Shown here: positions 24,584-32,586 of the stretch, piece after piece
Position numbering within the stretch: position 1 is the stretch's first letter
Layout: the number at the start of each line of letters is the position of its first letter
NCBI GenBank assembly: GCA_964396055.1
Contig: CAYNDV010000003.1
Location: forward strand, 1-64,000
Direction: 5' to 3'
DNA length: 64,000 bases
DNA from: CAYJPV01 sp964396055
GTDB lineage: Bacteria > Acidobacteriota > Vicinamibacteria > Vicinamibacterales > JAKQTR01
Position numbers and translations under genes: made by a program
The notes under the pieces: generated by a model
Database searches by the model: none
What the model was told of the DNA's origin: nothing
Seen by the model: the letters and a program-made list of their open reading frames with translations, nothing else

Positions 24584-25936
24584 GCGTGAATCCAGCGGCA
24601 GCCGGATTTCGATGGCCAGTCCTCCGCCCGCCCGGTTCGTGGCCCGGACGGTGCCGCCGTGCGCCTCGACGGCCCGCCGGGCAATCGCCAGGCCCAGGCC
24701 GAAACCGGGGCCCTGGGGACTCGCCGCGCTGCGGTAGAACGGCTGGAAGATCGCGTCGAGTTCGGCCGCCGGCACCCCGGGGCCCTGGTCGAGCACCCGG
24801 ACCACGAAGGTGCGGCCGCCGGCGTCGGGGCCGGCAGTGACCTCAACCGCGCTGCCGGGCCTGGTGAACTTCACCGCGTTGCGCACGACGTTCTCGAAGG
24901 CGCGGTGCAGCAGTTCCACGCGCACGCTGGCGGTCACCTCGCCTGCGGCCTCCAGGTGCACGGCCTTGCCCGCCGCCTGCGCCTCGAAGTGCGCGTCCTC
25001 CGCGATCGACGCCAGCAGATCGACGAGGTCGGCCTGCTCGACGCGGTCGCGCGAGCGGTCGGCCACGTTGGCCTCGAGGCGCGACAGCGTGAGCACCTGC
25101 GCCACGAGGTCGTCCACGCGCTGGGCTTCCTGTTCGATGCGCTCCAGCGACGCCTCGACCCGCTGAGGGTTCTGGCGGGCGAGGCCGATGGCCGCCTGCA
25201 GCCGCGCCAGCGGCGATCGCAGCTCATGGGACACGTCGTGCAGCAACGACTGCCGGGCGGCCATCAGGGCCTGCAGTTGTGCCGCCATGTGGTCGAAGTG
25301 ACGCCCCAGGTCCGCGACTTCGTCACGGCGGCGCCCCATCCGCGGCGCCACGCGCGTGTCGAGATGGCCCTGCGACAGGCGGCTGAACGCGGTCCGCAGG
25401 TCCCGGATGGGCCGCGTGACGTACCAGGCCGCCAGGGCCCCGAAGATCAGGCTCGCGACCACCCCGGCGGTGATGGGCACCAGCGGCGACGGCGGCCCCG
25501 GGCGCAGGACGCGGCTGACGAGCGAGCGGTCGCGCTGGGGCACGAACAGCAGGTAGGTGACGCCGGCGTCCGTCGACACCAGCCGCGCGCCGTCGGCGCG
25601 GCGGCCGCCGGCCGTCATGGCCCGCGCGTCGGCCAGCGCGTCGGCCGGGATCGGCCGGCCCAGCAACTCCCGGCCCGAGGCCTCGACGGCAAGCACGGTG
25701 GTGTCGCCGTGCTGCCGCCAGTCCTCCATCAGCATCAGCAGGGCGTCGGGGCCGCCGTACGTCAGGGTGGCGGCCGCCGATCCCACGATGGAAGCCGCGC
25801 GCGGGCCACCCTCGATCGACGGCTCCAGTCCCTGGTCAGCCGTCCGGACGAAGTAGGCGGCTGCCAGGACGCCGGTGAACCCGACGAGCAACGCGGTCCA
25901 GTAGGAGAAGAAGAACTTCCAGAACAGGCGGCCCAT
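24566..25936 (-). CDS. Sensor histidine kinase (CpxA/EnvZ class)
   Basis: A 456-residue kinase with two membrane helices (FWKFFFSYWTALLVGFTGVL near the N-terminus and PLVPITAGVVASLIFGALAAW near residue 170) flanking a periplasmic domain of about 120 residues, then HAMP, a HisKA H-box (LHDVSHELRSPLARLQ) and HATPase boxes N (NVVRNAVKF), G1 (DQGPGVP) and G2 (GFGLGLAI). The start at 25936 has GGAG upstream and restores the first membrane helix to the N-terminus. It follows the response regulator by five bases. The pair is divergent from a MacAB-TolC-type pump, which it probably controls. Confidence 0.93.
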   Translation of the reverse strand: MGRLFWKFFFSYWTALLVGFTGVLAAAYFVRTADQGLEPSIEGGPRAASIVGSAAATLTYGGPDALLMLMEDWRQHGDTTVLAVEASGRELLGRPIPADALADARAMTAGGRRADGARLVSTDAGVTYLLFVPQRDRSLVSRVLRPGPPSPLVPITAGVVASLIFGALAAWYVTRPIRDLRTAFSRLSQGHLDTRVAPRMGRRRDEVADLGRHFDHMAAQLQALMAARQSLLHDVSHELRSPLARLQAAIGLARQNPQRVEASLERIEQEAQRVDDLVAQVLTLSRLEANVADRSRDRVEQADLVDLLASIAEDAHFEAQAAGKAVHLEAAGEVTASVRVELLHRAFENVVRNAVKFTRPGSAVEVTAGPDAGGRTFVVRVLDQGPGVPAAELDAIFQPFYRSAASPQGPGFGLGLAIARRAVEAHGGTVRATNRAGGGLAIEIRLPLDSRLTDGE

Positions 25937-25941
25937 CGGGA

Positions 25942-26628
25942 TCACTCCTCGACGAACTGGTAACCCTGGCCGCGCACGGTCTGGATGCACGACCGGCCAT
26001 CGGCCAGCGTGCCGATCTTCTGGCGCAGGCTGCTCACGTGCACGTCGATGCTGCGGTCGAAACGCGCCAGCGCGCGCCCCAGGCCCAAATCGGACAACTC
26101 GGCCTTGCTGACGACCCGTCCCGCGCGACCCGCCAGCACCGCCAGCAGATTGAACTCGGTGCTGGTCAGGTCCAGCGGCTGTCCCCGCCACTCGGCGCGG
26201 CGCTTCTCAGGCCACATCGCGAGCGCGCCCGCCAGGATGGGCGCCGCCGCCCCGGCCGAGGCGGCGGCATCGGCGCGACGGAGGATGGCGCGCAGCCGGG
26301 CCACCAGCTCGCGCGGGGTGCACGGCTTCGGCACGTAGTCGTCGGCTCCCAGTTCCAGGCCGACGATTCGATCCACGTCGTCGCCGCGGGCCGTGAGCAT
26401 CAGGACCGGCACGCGGCTGCGCGCGCGGATACGCCGGAGGGCCTCCACGCCGTTCAGGCCCGGCAGCATCACGTCGAGCACGACGATGGCGTAGCGGCCG
26501 GAGAGGGCCTCGGCCACGCCCGACTCGCCGTCGTGGACGGCGGAGGTGTCGAAGCCTTCCTGCTGGAGGTACTCGCGCAGGAGGCCGGCCAGCTCCACGT
26601 CATCGTCGATCAACAGCACCCGGGTCAT
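25942..26628 (-). CDS. OmpR/CpxR family response regulator
   Basis: A 228-residue regulator: receiver domain with the acidic pocket LLIDDD, phosphorylation site in YAIVVLDVMLPG (about residue 51) and KPCTPRELVAR; C-terminal winged helix (LDLTSTEFNLLAVLAGRAGRVVSKAELSD, then RFDRSIDVHVSSLRQKIG and IQTVRGQGYQF). The start at 26628 begins MTRVLLIDDD, as usual; longer frames upstream are spurious. GGGAGGAG is upstream and TATCAT (26667-26662) may be the -10. Its likely binding site is the row of direct repeats between it and the efflux operon. Confidence 0.94.
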   Translation of the reverse strand: MTRVLLIDDDVELAGLLREYLQQEGFDTSAVHDGESGVAEALSGRYAIVVLDVMLPGLNGVEALRRIRARSRVPVLMLTARGDDVDRIVGLELGADDYVPKPCTPRELVARLRAILRRADAAASAGAAAPILAGALAMWPEKRRAEWRGQPLDLTSTEFNLLAVLAGRAGRVVSKAELSDLGLGRALARFDRSIDVHVSSLRQKIGTLADGRSCIQTVRGQGYQFVEE

Positions 26629-26694
26629 CTCGGCCGGCGGCTCCTCCCGTTCCCGGCAGCCATGATACGCCCGCGCGGGAGGCGCCACGGCGGG

Positions 26695-26742
26695 CTTTAC
26701 GTTTCTTTGCGGAACTTTGCGCGGGCCGAACCTCGCCTTACG
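26695..26742. promoter_or_regulatory. Direct-repeat operator between the response regulator and the efflux operon
   Basis: CTTTACG at 26695, CTTTGCG at 26705 and CTTTGCG at 26715 start exactly 10 bases apart; a weaker copy, CCTTACG, begins at 26736, 21 bases further on. Direct repeats at 10-11 bp spacing are what OmpR-family dimers bind. TATCGT at 26754-26759 could be the -10 of the efflux operon, placing the last copy near -35. Confidence 0.6.
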
Positions 26743-26781
26743 CGGCGGCTGCGTATCGTCAGAGTGACGGAGGACGACGAG

Positions 26782-28236
26782 ATGCGGCAGGCGGGTCGGG
26801 CAACGGCGGTGGTACTGGCGCTGGCGGTGACGGCAGGCTGTGCCGCGGTGACGCAGAAGCCGCTGCCGCTGGGCGTCACGGTGCCGCAGGGGTGGCAACA
26901 GGCGGCGGAGGCACCGGGGACAGCGGCGGCGGCTGGCGCCGGGGACCTCGCGCAGTGGTGGGGACAGTTCGGTGATGCCACGCTGAGCGGGCTCGTGGCC
27001 ACGGCCCTCGAGTCGAATCACGACCTGCGCACCGCCGCCACCCGGCTGCGCGACGCGCGGGCCCGCCGCGGCCTCGCGGCCAAGGACCTGCTGCCATCGG
27101 TCACGGTGTCCGCAACGGCCAGCACCAGCAAGACGACCGGCGGGCAGGCGGAGAGCCCGGCGCGCGGGTTGTTCGACGCGGGTTTCGACGCGAGCTGGGA
27201 GCCCGACGTCTTCGGCGGCACCCGTCAGGCCGTCAACGCGGCCCAGGCCGATCTCGAGGCCAGTGAAGCGGACCTGCGCGCGACGCGCGTCTCGCTGGTC
27301 GCCGAACTCGCGTTGAACTACATCGAGCTGCGGGGGTACCGGGCCCGGCTCGGGATTGCGCGCGACAACCTGGCGCAGCAGGAAGAGACGCTCCAGCTGA
27401 CCACGTGGCGCGCCCGGGCGGGCCTGGTGTCAGACCTCGACGTCCAGCAGGCGCGCACGAACGTCGAGCAGACGCGTGCGGCGATCCCCGCGCTCGAGAC
27501 CGCGGCGGCGGCGGCGGAACACCGGCTCGCGGTGCTCACGGGCCAGCCCCCCGCGGCGCTGCACACCAGGCTGGCGGATACGGCCCCGATTCCCTCGCTG
27601 CCCGACCGCGTCCTGGTCGCAATCCCGGCCGACACGCTTCGGCAGCGTCCGGACGTGCTCGCCGCCGAGCGGCGTCTGGCGGCGGAGACCGCGCGGCTGG
27701 GCCAGGCCGAAGCCGCGCGCTATCCCTCGATCCGGCTGTCGGGGTCGCTCGGATTGCAGACGGTGACGGGCGGCGGTTTGGGCGCCGTCGAGTCGTTCAG
27801 CCGATCGTTGCTGGCCGGCCTCACCGCCCCGATCTTCGACCGGGGTCGTATCCGGCAGCAGATCGAGATCCAGAGCGCCGCGCAGGAGCGGGCCCTGATT
27901 GCGGTCGAGCAGGCGGTGCTGACGGCGCTCGAGGAGGTCGAGAACGCGCTGGTCGGGCTCGACAATGCCCGGCGCCGGCTGGCGGCTCTCACCAGCGCCG
28001 CCGAGGCGGCACGCAGCGCGGCGGATATGGCGCGCAGTCGGTACACCGCCGGCCTGGTCAGCTACCAGACGGTCCTGGACACGGAACGTTCGCGGCTGTC
28101 TGCCGAGGACAACGTGAAGGCCACCGAGGCGGACGGCGCCTCTGCGCTGGTCCGGCTCTACAAGGCCCTGGGCGGAGGCTGGACGAAAGAGGCCGCACCC
28201 ACGGCCGGCACGCACCCCGAGAGCGAGGCATCATGA
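26782..28236 (+). CDS. Outer-membrane efflux lipoprotein (NodT/OprM-type TolC family)
   Basis: A 484-residue outer-membrane channel subunit with a lipobox (LAVTAGC; Cys near residue 20). Two OEP repeats are visible with the usual GWQQAA...WWGQFGDATLSGLVATALESNHDLRTA opening, a helical stretch rich in Ala/Glu/Arg, PSVTVSATAS and FDASWEPDVFGG strand segments, then the second copy from about residue 300. It would form the exit duct for the MacAB-like transporter encoded next. GGAGG precedes ATG 26782, and the stop overlaps the next start by ATGA. Confidence 0.92.
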   Translation: MRQAGRATAVVLALAVTAGCAAVTQKPLPLGVTVPQGWQQAAEAPGTAAAAGAGDLAQWWGQFGDATLSGLVATALESNHDLRTAATRLRDARARRGLAAKDLLPSVTVSATASTSKTTGGQAESPARGLFDAGFDASWEPDVFGGTRQAVNAAQADLEASEADLRATRVSLVAELALNYIELRGYRARLGIARDNLAQQEETLQLTTWRARAGLVSDLDVQQARTNVEQTRAAIPALETAAAAAEHRLAVLTGQPPAALHTRLADTAPIPSLPDRVLVAIPADTLRQRPDVLAAERRLAAETARLGQAEAARYPSIRLSGSLGLQTVTGGGLGAVESFSRSLLAGLTAPIFDRGRIRQQIEIQSAAQERALIAVEQAVLTALEEVENALVGLDNARRRLAALTSAAEAARSAADMARSRYTAGLVSYQTVLDTERSRLSAEDNVKATEADGASALVRLYKALGGGWTKEAAPTAGTHPESEAS

Positions 28237-29525
28237 ACCCGACACCCTCATCGCCGGGCGACACGCTCGCCCGCATCGTCAGCGACAGCTCGAGCCGGAG
28301 CCGGTTGCGCCGATCGTGGCCCCTCGCCCTCGCGGCGCTGGTCGTCGCGGCGGCGGCGGTGCTCGCGCTTGCGGCGCGATCGAGCAGCGCGTCCGCCAAC
28401 CTGCAGTACCGCACCGAACCCCTCACGCAGGGCACGCTGACCGTCAAGGTGTCGGCCACCGGGAACCTGCAGCCGACCAACGAGGTGGACGTCGGCAGCG
28501 AGGTGTCCGGCCTGGTCGAGGCGGTGCTGGTGGACGACAACGACCACGTGAAGGCCGGCCAGGTGCTGGCCCGCCTGGACACGTCGAAACTCCAGGACCA
28601 GGTGATCAACGCCCGGGCCGCGCTGGCCTCGGCCGAGGCACGCGTCCTGCAGGCCGCGGCCAGCGTCAAGGAGGCCCGGGCCAACCTGGCGCGCCTCCGG
28701 CAGGTGTCCGAGTTGTCCGGCGGCAAGGTGCCCTCCAGGGCCGAGATGGAGACGGCCGAGGCGGCGGCCGCCCGGGCCGACGCCGATGAGGCCAGCGCGA
28801 AGGCGTCGGTGGATCAGGCGCGCGCCTCGCTGAGTTCGGCCGAAACCAATCTCGCGAAGGCGTCGATCCGGTCGCCCATCGACGGGGTCGTGCTGTCGCG
28901 CCAGATCGAGCCGGGCCAGACCGTCGCGGCCTCGTTCCAGGCGCCCACGTTGTTCACGCTGGCGGAGGACCTGGCCGAGATGGAACTCGAAGTGGACGTC
29001 GATGAGGCGGACGTGGGCCAGGTGCGCGAGGGCCAGTCGGCAATCTTCACGGTGGACGCGTACGCGGGACGGCGTTACCCCGCGCGAATCACCCGGGTCG
29101 GCTACGGTTCGCAGACGAAGGACGGCGTCGTGTTCTACCAGGCGGTGCTCACGGTGGACAACGACGACCTGAGCCTGAGGCCGGGCATGACCGCCAGCGC
29201 CGAGGTGACCACACTCGAGCGCACCGATGTGCTGCTGGTGCCGAACGCCGCGCTGCGCTTCTCCCCGCCCGCCGCGACTGGCGACGCGGAGCGCAGCGGA
29301 GGCGTGGTGTCCAGCCTGCTGCCCCGCCCCCCGGGCATGGGCGCGCGACCGACGGCGGCTAACGGGCCGAAGAACGGCGCGGGCCAGGTGTGGGTTCTGC
29401 GCAATGGCCTGCCGGTGGCGCTGGACGTCGTGGTGGGCCACACCAATGGCCAGGTGACCGAGGTGTCCGGCGCGGGCCTGCAGGCGGGGCTGGCCGTGAT
29501 CGTCGAGACCGCAGGAGCGTTGTGA
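28233..29525 (+). CDS. macA: MacA-like periplasmic adaptor subunit (HlyD/RND-MFP)
   Basis: A 430-residue membrane-fusion protein. One N-terminal membrane helix (WPLALAALVVAAAAVLALAA), a barrel-sandwich half-motif (GNLQPTNEVDVGSEVSGLVEAVLVDDNDHVKAGQVLARLD), a long alpha-hairpin (about residues 120-205, Ala-rich coiled coil), the second half-motif (IRSPIDGVVLSRQIEPGQTVAAS) and beta-barrel/membrane-proximal domains. A Pro/Gly-rich insertion (LLPRPPGMGARPTAANGPK) is present near the C-terminus. It couples the inner-membrane permease to the TolC-like channel. Overlaps at both ends (ATGA with tolC, TGATG with the ATPase) show a tightly coupled operon. Confidence 0.92.
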   Translation: MNPTPSSPGDTLARIVSDSSSRSRLRRSWPLALAALVVAAAAVLALAARSSSASANLQYRTEPLTQGTLTVKVSATGNLQPTNEVDVGSEVSGLVEAVLVDDNDHVKAGQVLARLDTSKLQDQVINARAALASAEARVLQAAASVKEARANLARLRQVSELSGGKVPSRAEMETAEAAAARADADEASAKASVDQARASLSSAETNLAKASIRSPIDGVVLSRQIEPGQTVAASFQAPTLFTLAEDLAEMELEVDVDEADVGQVREGQSAIFTVDAYAGRRYPARITRVGYGSQTKDGVVFYQAVLTVDNDDLSLRPGMTASAEVTTLERTDVLLVPNAALRFSPPAATGDAERSGGVVSSLLPRPPGMGARPTAANGPKNGAGQVWVLRNGLPVALDVVVGHTNGQVTEVSGAGLQAGLAVIVETAGAL

Positions 29526-30253
29526 TGGACACTGCAGCCCGCCCCGTTGACGTGGCGCCGCCGCTACTCGAACTGCAGGCCGTCACCAAGGTCTACGGCC
29601 AGGGCCAGGCTGCGTTTCCGGCCCTGCGCGGTATCGACCTGTCGATCCGCGAGGGCGAGATGGTGGCCATCATGGGGCCGAGCGGGTCGGGCAAGTCGAC
29701 GGTCATGAACATCCTCGGGTGCCTCGATACCCCGACGGCCGGCCACTACCTGTTCCGCGGCACGAAGGTCGACGAGTTGTCCCGACGGCAGCGCGCCCTG
29801 CTGCGGCGCCACTTCCTGGGTTTCGTGTTCCAGGGGTTCAACCTGCTGTCGCGCACGTCGGCGCTCGAGAACGTGGAACTGCCGCTGCTCTACCGGGGCG
29901 AGCCGCTGCGCGTCCGCCGTGAGGCGGCGCTGGGTGCCCTCAACCTGGTGGGCCTCTCGGGCTGGGAGCGGCACACGCCGGCCGAACTCTCGGGCGGGCA
30001 GCAGCAACGCGTCGCCATTGCCCGCGCTATCGTCACGCACCCGTCTCTCCTGCTGGCGGACGAGCCGACGGGCAACCTCGATACGCAGCGCAGCCGCGAG
30101 ATCATGGACCTGCTCTGCGCGCTCAACCGGGAGCGCGGCATCACCGTGCTGCTCGTCACGCACGAGGCCGAGATGGCCGCGTACGCGCGGCGCATCATCC
30201 GGTTCGTGGACGGGCTCGTGGACCAGGATCACCGGAACGGAGGGCCGCACTGA
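29525..30253 (+). CDS. ABC transporter ATP-binding subunit (MacB/LolD type)
   Basis: A 242-residue ATPase with Walker A GPSGSGKST, Q-loop FVFQGFNLLSRTSALENVELPLLY, signature LSGGQQQRVAIARAI, Walker B LLLADEPTGNLD and the H-loop VTHE. It belongs to the MacB/LolD/FtsE class, which drives a FtsX-type permease. In Escherichia coli MacB the ATPase and permease are fused; here they are two genes joined by TGATG. Its ATG likewise shares an A with the macA stop. Confidence 0.94.
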   Translation: MDTAARPVDVAPPLLELQAVTKVYGQGQAAFPALRGIDLSIREGEMVAIMGPSGSGKSTVMNILGCLDTPTAGHYLFRGTKVDELSRRQRALLRRHFLGFVFQGFNLLSRTSALENVELPLLYRGEPLRVRREAALGALNLVGLSGWERHTPAELSGGQQQRVAIARAIVTHPSLLLADEPTGNLDTQRSREIMDLLCALNRERGITVLLVTHEAEMAAYARRIIRFVDGLVDQDHRNGGPH

Positions 30254-31458
30254 TGGTCTGGAACAGCGTTCTCCTCGCCGTGCGCGCGATCCGGCGCAAC
30301 GTGCTCCGGTCGTTCCTCACCATCCTCGGCATCGTCATCGGCGTCAGCGCGGTGATCGTCATGATGACCCTGGGCGACGGCGCCACGCAGTCGGTGAAGG
30401 ACCAGATCTCGAGCCTGGGCAGCAACCTGCTCCAGGTGCGTCCCGGGCAGCGGCTGGGGCCCGGTCGCGAGGCGGCCAGGCCGCCGGATTTCAAGCTGGG
30501 GGACGCGGACGCGATTGCGAGCCAGGTGACGTCCGTGAAGACCGTCGTGCCGACGGCCGGCGCGACGGCGACCGTCGTCTACCAGGCCGAGAACTGGTCG
30601 ACGAGCGTGGTCGGCACCACCGGCGAGTACTTTACCGCCGGGAGCTGGCGGCTCGCCTCGGGCCGCGTGTTCACCGAGTCCGAGCAGCGGTCCGGTGCCG
30701 CGGTGTGCGTCGTCGGCCAGACGGTCCGCAAGGAACTGTTCGGCGCCGCCAACCCCGTGGGCTCCGAGATTCGCGTGAAGCGGTTCGGGTGCGAGGTCGT
30801 CGGCCTGCTCGCCGCGAAAGGCAGCTCCTTCGGTCCCGACCCCGATGACACCGTGGTCATGCCGCTGCGCACTGTCCAGCGCAGGCTCCGGGGCGACGAT
30901 GACGTGAGCGGGATCATGGTGGCGGTGCGCGACGGGGCGTCGGCCGAGCGGGTGATCGCCGAGATTTCTGCGGTGCTGCGGGAACGCCGCAATATCGCCG
31001 AAGGCGAGGACGACAACTTCTCGGTGTTCGACACGAAGCAGATCGCCGACACGTTGTCGGGCACGATCCGGGTGATGACGATGCTGCTCGGCGCAGTGGC
31101 GGCAATCAGCCTGCTGGTGGGCGGGATCGGCATCATGAACATCATGCTGGTGTCGGTGACCGAGCGGACGCGGGAGATCGGGGTGCGGCTGGCCATCGGC
31201 GCGCTGGAGCAGGAGGTGCTGCTGCAGTTCCTCGTGGAAGCGGTCGCCCTGGCGTCCTTTGGTGGCATCGTCGGCGTGATCGTGGCCAACGTGGTCTCGG
31301 TGGCGGCTGCGCGGCTGATCGACGTGCCGTTCCTGTTCAACCTGCAGGTGAACCTGCTCTCGTTCGGCTTCTCGGCCCTGATCGGGGTGGTGTTCGGCTA
31401 CTTCCCGGCGCGGCGGGCGGCGCAGCTCGATCCCATCGAGGCGTTGCGGTACGAGTAG
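30253..31458 (+). CDS. MacB-type ABC transporter permease
   Basis: A 401-residue permease with the four-helix MacB topology: N-terminal helix (VLRSFLTILGIVIGVSAVIVMMTLGDG), periplasmic domain of about 220 residues, and C-terminal helices including MLLGAVAAISLLVGGIGIMNIMLVSVTERTREIGVRLAIGA. Together with the preceding three genes it makes a complete tripartite efflux or export machine for macrolide-like compounds, peptides or lipids; the cargo cannot be read from sequence. The closest relative in the window is the orphan permease at 22.7-24.0 kb. Confidence 0.93.
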   Translation: MVWNSVLLAVRAIRRNVLRSFLTILGIVIGVSAVIVMMTLGDGATQSVKDQISSLGSNLLQVRPGQRLGPGREAARPPDFKLGDADAIASQVTSVKTVVPTAGATATVVYQAENWSTSVVGTTGEYFTAGSWRLASGRVFTESEQRSGAAVCVVGQTVRKELFGAANPVGSEIRVKRFGCEVVGLLAAKGSSFGPDPDDTVVMPLRTVQRRLRGDDDVSGIMVAVRDGASAERVIAEISAVLRERRNIAEGEDDNFSVFDTKQIADTLSGTIRVMTMLLGAVAAISLLVGGIGIMNIMLVSVTERTREIGVRLAIGALEQEVLLQFLVEAVALASFGGIVGVIVANVVSVAAARLIDVPFLFNLQVNLLSFGFSALIGVVFGYFPARRAAQLDPIEALRYE

Positions 31459-31483
31459 ATCGCCGTGGCGGGGGGTAGGGGAC

Positions 31484-31512
31484 TTGCAATTGGGTGTGAC
31501 AACACATATAAT
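31484..31512 (+). promoter_or_regulatory. marR promoter with operator between -35 and -10
   Basis: TTGCAA (31484-31489) and a perfect TATAAT (31507-31512) are separated by 17 bases. GTGTGACAACAC (31494-31505) fills that spacer; its GTGT and ACAC ends form an inverted repeat. The same 12-mer in opposite orientation precedes yceI. The GTG start codon follows six bases after TATAAT, so the mRNA would be leaderless. Confidence 0.75.
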
Positions 31513-31518
31513 CTTCGT

Positions 31519-31986
31519 GTGGCCAACGAACTGCTCGCCGAACTCAAGCAGAGCAAGCCGTATCCGAGCCTGTCGCAGGAGGCGCACATCAGCATCCTGC
31601 GGACGGCCGCGGTCGTGGCCCACGCGTTCGAGGAGTTCCTGAAGCCTCACGGCATCACCGCCACGCAGTACAACGTGCTGCGCATCCTGCGGGGCGCGGG
31701 GTCCGACGGCCTGTGCCGCAACGAGATCCGCGACCGGATGGTGACGCCGGTGCCGGACGTGACCCGGTTGCTGGATCGCCTCGAGGCCCAGCACCTGATT
31801 GTGCGATCGCGGGGCCTGGCGGATCGCCGCCAGATGACCACGCGGATCACGAAGGACGGACTGAGGCTGCTCGACAAGCTGGATCAGCCCGTCGTCGCGA
31901 TGCACGAGCGACTGCTGGGCCACGTCAGCGCCAGGCAGATGCAGACGTTGCTGGCACTCCTGGCTGAAATCAGGCGTGCAACCTAG
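31519..31986 (+). CDS. MarR family transcriptional regulator
   Basis: A 155-residue winged-helix regulator. The core reads QYNVLRILRGAGSDGLCRNEIRDRMVTPVPDVTRLLDRLEAQHLIVRSRGLADRRQMTTRITKDGLRLLD, with the DRR wing typical of MarR. The start is taken as GTG 31519, six bases after a perfect -10, because an earlier ATG (31465) would lie upstream of the promoter. An identical operator word occurs before this gene and before yceI, so it probably represses both itself and yceI. The inducing ligand is unknown; MarR-YceI pairing suggests a lipid-like, quinone or oxidative signal, which is inference. Confidence 0.88.
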   Translation: MANELLAELKQSKPYPSLSQEAHISILRTAAVVAHAFEEFLKPHGITATQYNVLRILRGAGSDGLCRNEIRDRMVTPVPDVTRLLDRLEAQHLIVRSRGLADRRQMTTRITKDGLRLLDKLDQPVVAMHERLLGHVSARQMQTLLALLAEIRRAT

Positions 31987-31998
31987 TCGCCTTTTTTT
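31972..31998 (+). terminator. Weak intrinsic terminator after marR
   Basis: AGGCG (31972-31976) can pair with CGCCT (31988-31992) across an 11-base loop, followed by a run of seven T at 31992-31998. The stem is short, so read-through to yceI is likely. Confidence 0.4.
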
Positions 31999-32010
31999 GT
32001 GTCTAAAAGA

Positions 32011-32022
32011 GTGTTGTCACAC
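32011..32022 (-). promoter_or_regulatory. Operator upstream of yceI
   Basis: GTGTTGTCACAC is the exact reverse complement of the 12-mer in the marR promoter. It lies 21 bases before the yceI ATG and just upstream of the Shine-Dalgarno AAAGGAG. No convincing -10/-35 for yceI was found, so the start point relative to the operator is unknown. Confidence 0.65.
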
Positions 32023-32043
32023 GCAAATACAAAGGAGCGTCCC

Positions 32044-32586
32044 ATGACCGCCGCCACCACCACCGCCGCCGTCCGTACCCTGCAGTTCGACACGGCCCAC
32101 TCCGAGGTCGCCTTCCAGGTGCGCCACCTGCTGACGCGGGTGCGCGGCCGGTTCGCCGACTTCGCGGGCACCATCCAGCTCGACGAGTCGGCCCCGGAGC
32201 GCTCGTCCGTATCGCTGACCATTCAGGCCGCCAGCATCGACACCAACCAGGCCCAGCGCGACGAGCACCTGCGTTCGGCCGACTTCTTCGAGACGGAGAA
32301 GTACCCGACGCTGACCTTCACGAGTGCGTCGGTGACGAAGACCGGCGAGGGCACGTACGCCGTGGCCGGCGACCTGACGATCCACGGGGTGGCGAAGCCC
32401 GTCACCGTGTCCGTGAGCTACATGGGTATCGCCAAGGATCCCTGGGGCAACGCCAAGCACGGGTTCGAGGCCGAGGCGACGATCAACCGCAAGGACTTCG
32501 GCCTCAACTGGAACGCCGCGCTCGAGACGGGCGGCTTCCTGGTGGGCGACGAGGTGAAGATCAGCTGCTCGATCCAGGCGGCGTAG
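32044..32586 (+). CDS. YceI family lipid/isoprenoid-binding protein
   Basis: A 180-residue YceI-like lipocalin-fold protein: FDTAHSEVAFQVRHLLTRVRGRFADFAGTI at the N-terminus, HLRSADFFETEKYPTLTF in the middle and DPWGNAKHGFEAEATINRKDFGLNWN near the end are family hallmarks. Structural members bind polyprenyl chains or fatty amides. There is no signal peptide, so unlike E. coli YceI this copy should be cytoplasmic. ATG 32044 has AAAGGAG upstream. It probably responds to the neighbouring MarR. The 3' end overlaps the convergent esterase gene by 26 bases. Confidence 0.92.
   Translation: MTAATTTAAVRTLQFDTAHSEVAFQVRHLLTRVRGRFADFAGTIQLDESAPERSSVSLTIQAASIDTNQAQRDEHLRSADFFETEKYPTLTFTSASVTKTGEGTYAVAGDLTIHGVAKPVTVSVSYMGIAKDPWGNAKHGFEAEATINRKDFGLNWNAALETGGFLVGDEVKISCSIQAA

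Noticed and set aside
31465..31518. Earlier ATG start for the MarR gene
   Set aside because: It precedes the -35 box of a near-perfect promoter; GTG 31519 gives a normal MarR N-terminus.
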